Part shown: piece by piece, positions 9,091-16,349 of the stretch | How the letters are laid out: every line of letters begins with the position of its first letter | Position numbering within the stretch: the stretch's first letter is position 1 | NCBI GenBank assembly: GCA_036787065.1 | Contig: DAIQPZ010000011.1 | Coordinates: 1-32,688 of the forward strand | DNA from: JAJYIW01 sp036787065 | GTDB lineage: Bacteria; Chloroflexota; Anaerolineae; Anaerolineales; Anaerolineaceae | DNA length: 32,688 nucleotides | Reading direction: 5' to 3' | Program-made: the position numbers and the translations under genes | Notes under the pieces: model-generated | Told to the model about the DNA's origin: nothing | Seen by the model: only the letters and a program-made list of their open reading frames with translations | The model's database searches: none

Positions 9091-9261
9091 CGCATCCAAA
9101 AGGCAGGGGTTTTAATGCTCAGCACCGGCAACAGCATCGCCACGGACGCCTGCCAGGTTAGTTTTGACGACGTATCCTAGTTCAATCGTGTCTTTCGCAA
9201 GCAGGTCGGTTGTACGCCCAGCGCTTACCGCGAAAACTCGACTACAAATTCAAAATCATAA
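9091..9261 (+). pseudogene. Remnant of an AraC/XylS-family regulator (C-terminal HTH)
   Basis: Translation of 9091-9261 in one frame gives RIQKAGVLML, STGNSIATDACQVSFDDVS, a TAG stop (9178-9180), then FNRVFRKQVGCTPSAYRENS and TAA (9259-9261). This is the second HTH and C-terminus of an AraC-family protein (consensus layout: RIQKA...LL...SIxxIAxxVGFxDxSYFxRxFKxxxGxTPxxYR). The TAG falls exactly at the conserved Tyr of the SYF motif. A TAA just upstream (9088-9090) also falls where families often have Tyr (TRYRIQKA). The match continues weakly to about 9060, probably with an indel. The N-terminal domain and most of the first HTH are gone. It is a decayed gene, not functional as it stands. Confidence 0.75.
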
Positions 9262-9290
9262 GAGACCCCTCAAAATGGCCATTGCACACC

Positions 9291-9319
9291 TTGACAGTGC
9301 GGATCGACCCAAGTATAAT
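9291..9319 (+). promoter_or_regulatory. Perfect-consensus sigma-70 promoter upstream of rpmF
   Basis: TTGACA (9291-9296), 17-bp spacer, TATAAT (9314-9319): 12 of 12 consensus bases with ideal spacing. The predicted start is near 9326. The transcript would meet the 25-bp hairpin at 9378-9430 before reaching rpmF at 9536, so it makes either a short RNA or an rpmF leader of about 210 nt. Confidence 0.85.
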
Positions 9320-9377
9320 CCTTCCGCTATTGTTAAGAAACTATTCTTGTAACTACTCGGGCCCATGTGGAAAAGCC

Positions 9378-9430
9378 CCGAATTTGAGGTGTTTGTGGGT
9401 GCACCGCACCCGCAAACACCTCAAATTCGG
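9378..9430. repeat. Dispersed hairpin repeat, copy 1 (rpmF leader)
   Basis: 25-bp stem (9378-9402 with 9406-9430) with one G-U pair and a 3-nt loop. It shares the core GGTGTTTGYGGGT with the hairpins at 29868-29922 and 32654-32688. It is followed by CATCTTTCTTTAC, moderately T-rich, so it may terminate plus-strand transcription. A short alternative pairing TCGGG (9357-9361) with CCCGA (9377-9381) would compete with the base of the stem. Confidence 0.85.
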
Positions 9431-9535
9431 CATCTTTCTTTACATGTCTGAGAGGTTATATATTTTCTTTTCTAAATGCCAAGCATATGATATACGGGCA
9501 TATCGGAAAACGGGAAGACAGATAGGAGTTATGTA

Positions 9536-9733
9536 ATGGGTCCTCAGCCGAAACGAAAATTATCCAAAGGAAGGCGTGATCGTCGCCGTTCGCAAGATTC
9601 TCTGATCGCCAATAATCTGGTTCAATGCAGCAATTGTGGCGAAATGCGCATGCCCCATACTGTATGCTCTAAATGCGGCTATTACCAGGGTCGCGAAGTG
9701 GTCAGTATGAAAAAAGAAGATAAGAGCAAATAG
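9536..9733 (+). CDS. rpmF: Ribosomal protein bL32
   Basis: A 65-residue basic protein of the large ribosomal subunit. It begins MGPQPKRKLSKGRRDRRRS, the usual bL32 N-terminus (normally M-A-V-P-K-R-K-x-S), and carries the zinc-type motif CSNC-x10-CSKC. AGGAG (9524-9528) lies 7 nt before ATG 9536. The usual upstream partner yceD/DUF177 is absent; instead it has a long leader with a hairpin repeat and a perfect promoter. It is closed by a bidirectional terminator. Confidence 0.96.
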   Translation: MGPQPKRKLSKGRRDRRRSQDSLIANNLVQCSNCGEMRMPHTVCSKCGYYQGREVVSMKKEDKSK

Positions 9734-9745
9734 CTTCATCCCTTA

Positions 9746-9796
9746 AGATTAACGAAAAAAAGGCTGAGCTAAACTCAGCCTTTTTTTCGTTAATCT
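9746..9796. terminator. Bidirectional terminator between rpmF and the hflX unit
   Basis: Perfect 23-bp stem (9746-9768 with 9774-9796), 5-nt loop. Each arm contains a 7-base A or T run around a GGCTGAG/CTCAGCC core, so it works as an intrinsic terminator in both directions for the convergent genes. Confidence 0.92.
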
Positions 9797-9802
9797 CACG
9801 CG

Positions 9803-10015
9803 TTATAAAGCCCAGGCAAGCATCAGGCCAAGGATTGCCAGGATAATCCCCAGGTGCAAAAACAAGTTGCTGCTGCTTAGCCAACCTGCCGGAATAATTT
9901 GAAACACAAAATTAACCAGAACCAATGCGATGCCCAGCAGTGGCAGAAGACCTTTGCGCCGGGCCAAAAATTCGGAAAGATGATCCAGCAGCTCGGAGAA
10001 ACTTTTTAGTATCAG
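9803..10015 (-). CDS. Small two-helix membrane protein after hflX, non-ATG start
   Basis: An open frame of about 70 residues ends at TAA 9803-9805 on the minus strand. It reads ILKSFSELLDHLSEFLARRK, then two hydrophobic helices (GLLPLLGIALVLVNFVFQII and LFLHLGIILAILGLMLAWAL) joined by a short Ser/Asn loop. The composition is clearly that of a membrane protein and not a chance frame. It begins about 6 bp after the hflX stop. The frame is limited upstream by a TGA and has no ATG, GTG or TTG at the front; CTG at 10013-10015 is the best candidate, with ATA next to it. Coupling to hflX translation may help initiation. Function unknown. Confidence 0.6.
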   Translation of the reverse strand: MILKSFSELLDHLSEFLARRKGLLPLLGIALVLVNFVFQIIPAGWLSSSNLFLHLGIILAILGLMLAWAL

Positions 10016-10020
10016 ATGAT

Positions 10021-11355
10021 TTACGTCCGTTCAACGGGGGCTTTGATATAAGGTTGGAAGCGCGCCAGCAGCCGGCCGGGTAGATTGCCCTGCATTAACA
10101 CCCCGCCGCGCTCATGCACCACCCGTTCAACCTGGCCCTGGTCATGGAATAACGAGATCAATTGGCCTTGTTGATACGGCAGCCGCACGGTGATCTCAAC
10201 GTAAGTCTCATACAACTGAGATTCGATTGCCCGGAGCAACTCCGGAATGCCCGCTCCACTGATGGCTGAAATGGCAACTGATTTTTCCATATCAGCCAGG
10301 GCTTCTTGCGCATGGTCGGGGTTGTCCAATCGATCGATCTTGTTTAGAACAGTAATCACCGGGATATGGTCGGCGCCGATCTCCTCTAAGGTCTCATGCA
10401 CGGCCCTGGCCTGGGCCTGTGCATTGGGGTGGGTCACATCCACCACGTGCACCAGAAGGTCCGCCTCAGCGATTTCTTCCAGGGTGGCGCGAAAAGCTGC
10501 GACCAGTTGGGTGGGGAGTTTCTGGATAAAACCGACAGTGTCGGTGAAGAGGGCGGCGTGATTTCCAGGCAACTGCACCCGGCGGGTGGTCGGATCGAGA
10601 GTCGCAAACAGTTGATCGGCGACGAATACATCCGTCTTTGCCAGGCGGTTTAACAGGGTCGATTTTCCAGCGTTGGTATAACCGACCAAAGCCACGATGG
10701 GGACGTGGGTTTTCTTGCGTTGGGCACGATAAAGCGAGCGGTGGGCACGCACCTTCTCCAGCTCTTGTTTCAGATGCGCTATACGGGTGCGGATTTCTCG
10801 ACGGTCGACTTCGAGCTGGGTTTCGCCAGGGCCACGCAAACCCACGCCACCCACTCCACCGGCGCGCCCGCCACCGCCCCCCGCCTGGCGAGCCAGGTGT
10901 GTCCAGGCGCGCGTCAAACGTGGAAGGCGGTATTCATACTGCGCCAACTGTACCTGCAAGATGCCATCTCGCGTATGAGCATGTTGAGCAAAGATATCCA
11001 GAATTAAGGCAGTCCGGTCAAGCACTCGCACATGTTCGCCAAAACGGGTTTCAAGCTCGCGTTGGTGGCGCGGCGATAACTCATTATCAAAAATGACCAC
11101 ATCGGCCAGCAAATCTTCAACCAGCGCCTGGATTTCTTCAACCTTACCTGAACCCACGAACGTTTCAGAGTTTGGTTGATCAAGACGTTGGGTTAATTGG
11201 CCGACCACTTTCAGGCCGGCCGTATCTGATAATAAAGCGAGTTCGTTGAGTGATTCTTCAACGGATAACAGACCTTTCTTGTTGAACAGGTCCACGCCAA
11301 TCAGAAAAGCGTTTTCTCGCGGTAATTTTGTGGGTTCAGCAGTTTTTTTTGCCAT
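10021..11355 (-). CDS. hflX: Ribosome-associated GTPase HflX
   Basis: A 444-residue GTPase that binds and splits stalled or stressed 70S ribosomes. The N-terminal HflX domain (about 15-215) includes ETFVGSGKVEEI, DNELSPRHQRELE and the Gly-rich loop at 158-176 followed by GPGETQLEVDRR. The G domain has G1 GYTNAGKS (225-232), G2 around ATLDPT (251-256), G3 DTVGF (272-276), G4 NKID (338-341) and a G5-like SAISGAG. The C-terminal ~70 residues form the short HflX tail domain. The start is ATG 11355, 9 bp after the aminotransferase stop. AAAAAAGGA, inside that gene's 3' end, is the only ribosome-site-like sequence (15 nt away). It sits in an operon with the aminotransferase and the small membrane protein. 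Confidence 0.95.
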   Translation of the reverse strand: MAKKTAEPTKLPRENAFLIGVDLFNKKGLLSVEESLNELALLSDTAGLKVVGQLTQRLDQPNSETFVGSGKVEEIQALVEDLLADVVIFDNELSPRHQRELETRFGEHVRVLDRTALILDIFAQHAHTRDGILQVQLAQYEYRLPRLTRAWTHLARQAGGGGGRAGGVGGVGLRGPGETQLEVDRREIRTRIAHLKQELEKVRAHRSLYRAQRKKTHVPIVALVGYTNAGKSTLLNRLAKTDVFVADQLFATLDPTTRRVQLPGNHAALFTDTVGFIQKLPTQLVAAFRATLEEIAEADLLVHVVDVTHPNAQAQARAVHETLEEIGADHIPVITVLNKIDRLDNPDHAQEALADMEKSVAISAISGAGIPELLRAIESQLYETYVEITVRLPYQQGQLISLFHDQGQVERVVHERGGVLMQGNLPGRLLARFQPYIKAPVERT

Positions 11356-11364
11356 GTAAACAGG

Positions 11365-12543
11365 TTAATGTCCTTTTTTCACCCATTCAACCATCCGGCG
11401 CATCGCTTCTTTCATCCTTGTCGTCGGAGTAACCAGGGATATCCGCAAATAGCCTTCCCCATATTGGCCGTAAACCGTTCCAGGGGTCGTACTCACACCC
11501 GTCTCGTTGAGGAGCTGCATGCAAAAACTTTCACTGTCCTTCCGGCCAGATGGCAGCCCAGCCCAAACATATATGGCAGCCGGGGGTGTTTCGACATGGA
11601 ATCCCGCTTCACGTAAACCAGAGACCACAATATCCCGCCGTTCTTTATAAACCTGATTGCGATCATCGATCCATTCTTGATCGCCCAATAACGCGGTGAT
11701 GCCCGCTTCTAAAACGGGAGTAAAGTTGGAGGAATCCATCTGGCTTTTATAGGTGTTCAAGTATTCAAGGACCTGCGCATTGCCGACCGCCATACCCACC
11801 CGCCAGCCGGCCATATTGTAGGTCTTGGATAAGGAATTCACTTCAACGGCGACTTCCTTGGCGCCTTCAACTTGCAGCAAACTTGGCGCCAGGTAACCAT
11901 CGAAGCAAACATCAGTATAAGGGGCGTCGTGGATCACCACCACATTGTTCTTCCGGCCAAAAGCCACAACCTGCTTAAAAAAATCCAAGGAAGCCACCGC
12001 GCCTGTCGGGTTGTTGGGGTAATTCAACCAGAGTATCTTGGCCCTTTGAGCGATCGTTTCGGGGATGCTTTTTAAATCAGGCAGAAAGCCGTTTTCGCTT
12101 AAGAGCGGTAATGGAAATATCTCTGCCCCCGCAATTTGGGCTCCAGCAGAATACACCGGGTAACCCGGATCTGGGATCAGGGCCACGTCACCTGGATTGA
12201 GTAATACCTGGCATAGGTTAAACAGACCTTCCTTAGAACCGATTAAGGCCAAAACTTCTTTATTGACGTCCAGGTCTACCTGGAAACGACGCTTATAATA
12301 ATTAACCGCGGCCTGGCGAAAGGCTTTGCTCCCGCCAATTGGAGAATAACCGTGGGTATCTGGCCGGCGCGCCGAAGACTCCAGCGCATGGATGATAAAA
12401 TCCGCAGGGGGTAAATCAGGCGATCCCATGTCAAGCCGGATGATATCCATCCCTTTTCCCTCTAAAACGCTAATGTCCTGGTTTAGAGACGCAAAAAAGT
12501 ATGGTTTAAAAGATGCAATGCGATCGGCAGGTTTAATGATCAT
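11365..12543 (-). CDS. PLP-dependent aminotransferase, class I/II (DapL/AspC-like)
   Basis: A 392-residue fold-type I aminotransferase with all key elements. These are the substrate-side Gly region LDMGSPDLPP (37-46), the cofactor stacking and Asn segment NYPNNPTG (174-181), D206 with Y209 in HDAPYT, Schiff-base K240 in SLSKTYNMAGWRVG, and the carboxylate-binding R367 in GYLRISL. The HDAPYTD motif and overall layout resemble alanine or LL-diaminopimelate aminotransferases of the MJ1391-like group, but the substrate cannot be fixed from sequence reading. It lies 20 bp after the histidine kinase stop and 9 bp before hflX, so these genes are probably co-transcribed although unrelated in function. 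Confidence 0.9.
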   Translation of the reverse strand: MIIKPADRIASFKPYFFASLNQDISVLEGKGMDIIRLDMGSPDLPPADFIIHALESSARRPDTHGYSPIGGSKAFRQAAVNYYKRRFQVDLDVNKEVLALIGSKEGLFNLCQVLLNPGDVALIPDPGYPVYSAGAQIAGAEIFPLPLLSENGFLPDLKSIPETIAQRAKILWLNYPNNPTGAVASLDFFKQVVAFGRKNNVVVIHDAPYTDVCFDGYLAPSLLQVEGAKEVAVEVNSLSKTYNMAGWRVGMAVGNAQVLEYLNTYKSQMDSSNFTPVLEAGITALLGDQEWIDDRNQVYKERRDIVVSGLREAGFHVETPPAAIYVWAGLPSGRKDSESFCMQLLNETGVSTTPGTVYGQYGEGYLRISLVTPTTRMKEAMRRMVEWVKKGH

Positions 12544-12563
12544 AGCCTAAGTATCCTGTATGG

Positions 12564-13805
12564 TTAATGGTTGGCATTGAGGTGTTGGCCATCAATTAAC
12601 GCTGCAAATAATTTTGCCGCACGATCATCCGGGGGAGTGCTGCGTAAAGGCAGCAAGATATGAAAAGTCGAGCCAGGACAGCAGGTCTCATTAAAACCTA
12701 CCGACTCCACCCAAATCGCGCCACCGTGGGCTTCAATAATCCCTTTGGCAATTGGCAAGCCTAACCCCGGACCGCCCCCTTTAAATTTTGTTTTCCCACT
12801 GGAATGCAGCGATATATTTCCTACCTGGCCAAATTTCTCGAAAATAACTTGTTGATCTTCAATATCGATTCCAATTCCGCTATCCGTTACAGTGACTTCC
12901 AGAAAACCCGGTAATTTTCTTCCAGTGATGTTGATCGACCCTCGATCTGGGGTGAACTTGATCGCATTGATCAAAACGTTGCGAAAAACCTGCATAAGCC
13001 TCTCTGGATCTCCAAAAGTTAATTCGTTCCAACCGGAAAATGGGTTGATCAACAATTTCTGCTGCCGTTCTTTCAGGCTGTGAGAAAGCTCATTATCAAG
13101 TGCCGCAAACAGGCGGTTAACCCAAACCGGCTGGAAGTTAAGCTGCAAAAGATTGTTATCGATCATTGAGACGTCGATCATATTATCGATAATCACCTGT
13201 AACCGGCGTGTGCCGTGATCGATTCCTTCTAAAAGCTGCTGGAACGTTCCTTCCTGTTCCTTATTGGCCAGACTCTCCCGCAGCATGGCCGTGTACCCGT
13301 CTACAAGGGTAAGGGGAGTCCTTAACTCATGCGCAGCCACGGCAATAAAATCTGATTTTGATCGTTCCAGGCGCTCAAGAGATTGCTGTGCGCTTTCCAA
13401 CTGGTTAGAAACGGTGTTGATACGTACTTCCATCTCATAAACGGATGCTTTTTCAAAAGTATAGGCAAAACATGGCGCCAGGGCCGTAATAATATCCAAT
13501 GCTTCTGCTTCACTCAAATTATTTCTGGCAACATCGATGGTGATAATCATCATCTCGCGTAGAAGATGGGTCAGATTGGTTTGCTTGCCTTCCAGATCAG
13601 ATAAAGGTAAGGAAGTGGCCCATAACAAGACAATGCTATCTAACCAGGCCTCGTCGCCTGTCTCGACCACCTGGCTTAACAGTGCATAAAAATGGGTTAA
13701 CTGCTCACGGAAATCTTCCCGCTGGCCCGCGCCATGCGCCATATTTTGCACGATCCGTTTCAGCCAAACGGGTTGAATCTGCTTTAGAAGGTCGAGGATT
13801 TGCAT
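12564..13805 (-). CDS. Soluble sensor histidine kinase
   Basis: A cytoplasmic kinase of about 413 residues. The N-terminal ~120 residues are an all-helical sensor region with no recognised fold. A coiled-coil linker (VRINTVSNQLESAQQSLERLERSK) follows. The H box AHELRTPLTLVDGYTAML is near residue 160. The ATPase domain has its N box in FRNVLINAIKFTPD, G1 in DSGIGID, the F box FEKFGQ and G2 in GPGLGLPIAKGI. There is no TM helix and no partner response regulator in this operon. The frame is open to TTG 13826, but the predicted promoter (13833-13861) puts the transcript start there, so ATG 13805 is preferred; neither start has a clear ribosome site. Confidence 0.9.
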   Translation of the reverse strand: MQILDLLKQIQPVWLKRIVQNMAHGAGQREDFREQLTHFYALLSQVVETGDEAWLDSIVLLWATSLPLSDLEGKQTNLTHLLREMMIITIDVARNNLSEAEALDIITALAPCFAYTFEKASVYEMEVRINTVSNQLESAQQSLERLERSKSDFIAVAAHELRTPLTLVDGYTAMLRESLANKEQEGTFQQLLEGIDHGTRRLQVIIDNMIDVSMIDNNLLQLNFQPVWVNRLFAALDNELSHSLKERQQKLLINPFSGWNELTFGDPERLMQVFRNVLINAIKFTPDRGSINITGRKLPGFLEVTVTDSGIGIDIEDQQVIFEKFGQVGNISLHSSGKTKFKGGGPGLGLPIAKGIIEAHGGAIWVESVGFNETCCPGSTFHILLPLRSTPPDDRAAKLFAALIDGQHLNANH

Positions 13806-13832
13806 ACCAAAGATAGTTGACGACAAGTTGAA

Positions 13833-13861
13833 AAAATATCAATTCTAAAGATATGGGTCAA
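13833..13861 (-). promoter_or_regulatory. Candidate promoter of the kinase-aminotransferase-hflX operon
   Basis: On the minus strand TTGACC (13861-13856), 17-bp spacer, TATTTT (13838-13833). This puts the start near 13826, about 20 nt before ATG 13805. Confidence 0.5.
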
Positions 13862-13934
13862 TTTAGAAAGATATTAAACGCACCCACATCCTCCACTCTA
13901 ATCATACACCCTTAATTGTGCCAACCAGGATAGA

Positions 13935-13961
13935 GGTTCTTCAGGATTTCTCGTGGAATGG
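13935..13961 (+). repeat. 27-bp direct repeat, copy A
   Basis: Matches 16350-16376 at 25 of 27 positions in the same orientation; shared blocks include GGTTCTTCAG and CGTGGAATGG. Copies A and B bracket the M28 and trmFO genes. Confidence 0.8.
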
Positions 13962-13965
13962 GCCG

Positions 13966-14011
13966 CGTATTGGGATGTGATCGCGCGTACGCGCGCTCAC
14001 ATCCCAATACG
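13966..14011. repeat. 46-bp near-perfect palindrome after the M28 gene
   Basis: Two 23-base arms (13966-13988, 13989-14011) meet without a loop and differ at one pair. The outer part is CGTATTGGGATG and the centre is alternating GC. It lies 7 bp beyond the M28 gene stop (minus strand) with no T run, so it is not a classical terminator. It could be a repeat, a mRNA 3' stabiliser or a protein site. Confidence 0.85.
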
Positions 14012-14018
14012 TAGGGAT

Positions 14019-14927
14019 TCAAAACGGAAATTTCTTGAGCCAAGATAAAAGCGTTCGGCCGATCACATAAAGACTCTCTGGCGAAACTTTGTCGGCTGTA
14101 TCCTGGGTCGTATGCCAGTATGGATAATCAAAATCGATCATATCGATCGCGGGTATGCCCGCCTCAAGGAAAGGGGTATGGTCGTCTTCCATCGAATACT
14201 TGAGCTGTGGAATAATTTTATCTGTATAACCCAGATGGGCTGCTTGTGCCCAAATTTGGCGGACAATTTCCGGGTTAGAATTCCTTTCCTCATAAATCGT
14301 TTGATTCTTATCGCCGACCATGTCTACCACCACGACAGCACTCGGGCAGCATGTTAATTTTGAAACAAAGTACCTGGACCCGAGCAGCCAATCCCAACCC
14401 GGTATATCACCATTATCCTCTGCGTCAAAAAAAACCAACCAGATCTGTTTAGCGCTATTATCAGGAATTGACCGGGCCAGACCTAATAAAACTGCCACAC
14501 CGCTGGCTCCATCATCCGCGCCAGGCACCGGATCTTTACGCCTGGCCGGGTCGAGATCCTTATCGGCCCACAAACGCGAATCGTAGTGCGCCCCCAGGAT
14601 GATCCATGGTGCACTGCTACCTTTACGGGCAATGACATTTTGAATTGGATGGCCCATTAAGGAGCCTTCCTGAATCTCCACCTGCCAGTGATATTGGGTT
14701 AGCTCAATCTTCAACCAATCGATAAACTTTTGATGGGCATCACTCCCAGGGACCCTCGGCCCAAGCCCCACCTGGTAGGCCACATCTTGATAGGCTTTCT
14801 GACCATCAAAGTCTTCGGGAGCCTGCAACCTGGGAAGGATCACATAACCTGCCACAAACCCAAAGCTAAGAACGGCAATCAGGATTAATAAAGCAATCAG
14901 AAGCCTTCGCCAGGCTGGCTTTTGCAT
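14019..14927 (-). CDS. Membrane-anchored M28-family enzyme, glutaminyl-peptide cyclotransferase-like
   Basis: 302 residues from ATG 14927, 4 bp after the trmFO stop. Residues ~1-8 are basic, then an uncleaved-type TM helix (9-31), so the catalytic domain faces outside. M28 metal and catalytic motifs are LGAHYDS (H114), GADDGASG (D138), FFDAEDNG (E170/D171) and a late His in WHTTQD (H272). The segments WDWLLGSRYF, DMVGD and MEDDHTPFLEAGIPAIDMID resemble glutaminyl cyclases more than aminopeptidases, including the conserved DDH-x-PFL-x-x-G-x-P-x block. Glutaminyl cyclases convert N-terminal Gln to pyroglutamate; an aminopeptidase remains possible. The longer frame from TTG 14972 overlaps trmFO by 41 bp and was not chosen. 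Confidence 0.85.
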   Translation of the reverse strand: MQKPAWRRLLIALLILIAVLSFGFVAGYVILPRLQAPEDFDGQKAYQDVAYQVGLGPRVPGSDAHQKFIDWLKIELTQYHWQVEIQEGSLMGHPIQNVIARKGSSAPWIILGAHYDSRLWADKDLDPARRKDPVPGADDGASGVAVLLGLARSIPDNSAKQIWLVFFDAEDNGDIPGWDWLLGSRYFVSKLTCCPSAVVVVDMVGDKNQTIYEERNSNPEIVRQIWAQAAHLGYTDKIIPQLKYSMEDDHTPFLEAGIPAIDMIDFDYPYWHTTQDTADKVSPESLYVIGRTLLSWLKKFPF

Positions 14928-14931
14928 CGAT

Positions 14932-16305
14932 TTAGGTATAAAAAAGCTGGTTTTGTTGGATAGTTTGCGCAAGGTCTCTCAGCGAGCGCTCCCTCGCAGC
15001 CAGTGCTCGTTCATGTTTACCCATCTTTATTGCGGGTGTGATGGGCGGAATGATGCCGAAATTAGCTTTCATGGGTTGGAAATCTTGCATTTCGGCATGG
15101 GTGATGTAATGGCATAAAGCTCCCAGCATGGTAGTTGTGGGCATCTCCATTAACGGAAGCCCGCGCAGATAACGAGCTGCATTCATCCCAGCCAACAAAC
15201 CGGACCCGATATTCCCCATATACCCTTCCACGCCAACAATTTGACCCGCGAAGAACAAGTCCTGTCTGCTTACACTTTGGAGGGTCGGTTTTAAGAGTTT
15301 GGGAGATGCGATGAACGTATTGCGATGCATCTGGCCAAAACGGATAAATTCCGCTCCCGTTAAACCCGGGATCTGCCGGAATATTTTTCTCTGTTCCGCA
15401 TAGGTTAAATTAGTCTGGAATCCGACCAGGTTGTATAAATCACCGGCCAAATTATCCTGGCGAAGCTGCACCACAGCATATGGCCAGCGGCCGGTTCGCG
15501 GGTTGGTCAGCCCCACCGGTCGCATGGGGCCAAAAGCCAGGGATTTCATTTCCCGGCGGGCAAGCACCTCGACCGGCAGGCAGCCTTCAAAATATTCAGA
15601 CAAACCCGCGCGCACCCCCAACTCCATTTCATGTTCGAATTCTTTTAACTCAATCCGCTCGGCGGTGATTAAATATTGGACGAAGGCTTCGTACTGGTCT
15701 TTATCCAACGGGCAGTTAATATAATCACCCTCCGGCTGGCTTCCCTTTTGATATCGAGACGCTCTAAAGGCAACCGTCATGTCGATCGAACCCGCAAAAA
15801 CGATCGGCGCAATGGCATCATAAAAGAATAGGTTGGACTCACCACTCATATGGGCAATAGAGGCAGCTAAATCGGGGGAAGTCAGCGGTCCGGAGGCGAT
15901 AATAACCGGTTTATCCGGGATCACTTTGACCTCTTCACGCACAAGAAGAATCCTGGGATGCTGTGCCAGTGCATCCGACACCTTATGTGAAAAAGCCTCG
16001 CGGTCGACCGCCAGGGCCCCCCCGGCCGGCAAAGCCACAGCCTCCGCACAGGCAAGCAAAAGGCTGCGCAGTTGGCGCAGTTCCTCTTTAAGTAAACCTG
16101 AAGCGCGGTCCGGCAGATTGGAGCCAAGTGAATTCGAGCAAACCAGCTCGGCCAGGTCCCCCGTTACGTGCGCCCCGGTGGAGCGGGCAGGGCGCATTTC
16201 ATATAAAGTCACCTGGATTCCCAGTTCGGCAGCCTGCCAGGCAGCCTCGCAGCCTGCCAACCCACCCCCCACAACGATTAATCCCTCAACCTGAGTGTTT
16301 GCCAT
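14932..16305 (-). CDS. trmFO: Folate-dependent tRNA (uracil-54-C5)-methyltransferase TrmFO
   Basis: A 457-residue flavoprotein that makes m5U54 in the T loop of tRNA using methylene-tetrahydrofolate and FADH2. The FAD-binding N-terminus is LIVVGGGLAGCEAAWQAAE (about 9-28). The family signature EMRPARSTGAH, DLAELVCSNSLGS follows, with the first catalytic Cys at 56. The second conserved Cys lies in YFEGCLPVEVLARRE (about 218), and GQIVGVEGYMGNIGSGL is also present. Length is typical. ATG 16305 has no ribosome site and an extended -10 only 6 bp upstream, so the mRNA may be leaderless. It forms a two-gene unit with the M28 enzyme and is divergent from rpoN. Confidence 0.96.
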   Translation of the reverse strand: MANTQVEGLIVVGGGLAGCEAAWQAAELGIQVTLYEMRPARSTGAHVTGDLAELVCSNSLGSNLPDRASGLLKEELRQLRSLLLACAEAVALPAGGALAVDREAFSHKVSDALAQHPRILLVREEVKVIPDKPVIIASGPLTSPDLAASIAHMSGESNLFFYDAIAPIVFAGSIDMTVAFRASRYQKGSQPEGDYINCPLDKDQYEAFVQYLITAERIELKEFEHEMELGVRAGLSEYFEGCLPVEVLARREMKSLAFGPMRPVGLTNPRTGRWPYAVVQLRQDNLAGDLYNLVGFQTNLTYAEQRKIFRQIPGLTGAEFIRFGQMHRNTFIASPKLLKPTLQSVSRQDLFFAGQIVGVEGYMGNIGSGLLAGMNAARYLRGLPLMEMPTTTMLGALCHYITHAEMQDFQPMKANFGIIPPITPAIKMGKHERALAARERSLRDLAQTIQQNQLFYT

Positions 16306-16311
16306 GTTTAA

Positions 16312-16320
16312 ATTTTACCA
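16312..16320 (-). promoter_or_regulatory. Extended -10 element of trmFO
   Basis: On the minus strand TGGTAAAAT (TG at 16320-16319, TAAAAT 16317-16312). The last base of the hexamer is 6 bp from the ATG at 16305, predicting transcription at or next to the A of the start codon. No good -35 is present. Confidence 0.45.
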
Positions 16321-16349
16321 CCCTTATATCGCTGTCTATCTGGCCTGCT

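Noticed and set aside
9164..9352. 62-residue plus-strand ORF
   Set aside because: Out of frame with the AraC remnant it overlaps, and it spans the perfect promoter.
9210..9536. 108-residue plus-strand ORF running into rpmF
   Set aside because: It crosses the promoter and both arms of the hairpin repeat, has no protein-like pattern, and overlaps the AraC remnant in another frame.
14928..14972. Longer M28 protein from TTG 14972
   Set aside because: It would overlap trmFO by 41 bp and push the basic-plus-TM anchor inward; ATG 14927, 4 bp after the trmFO stop, gives a standard membrane anchor.
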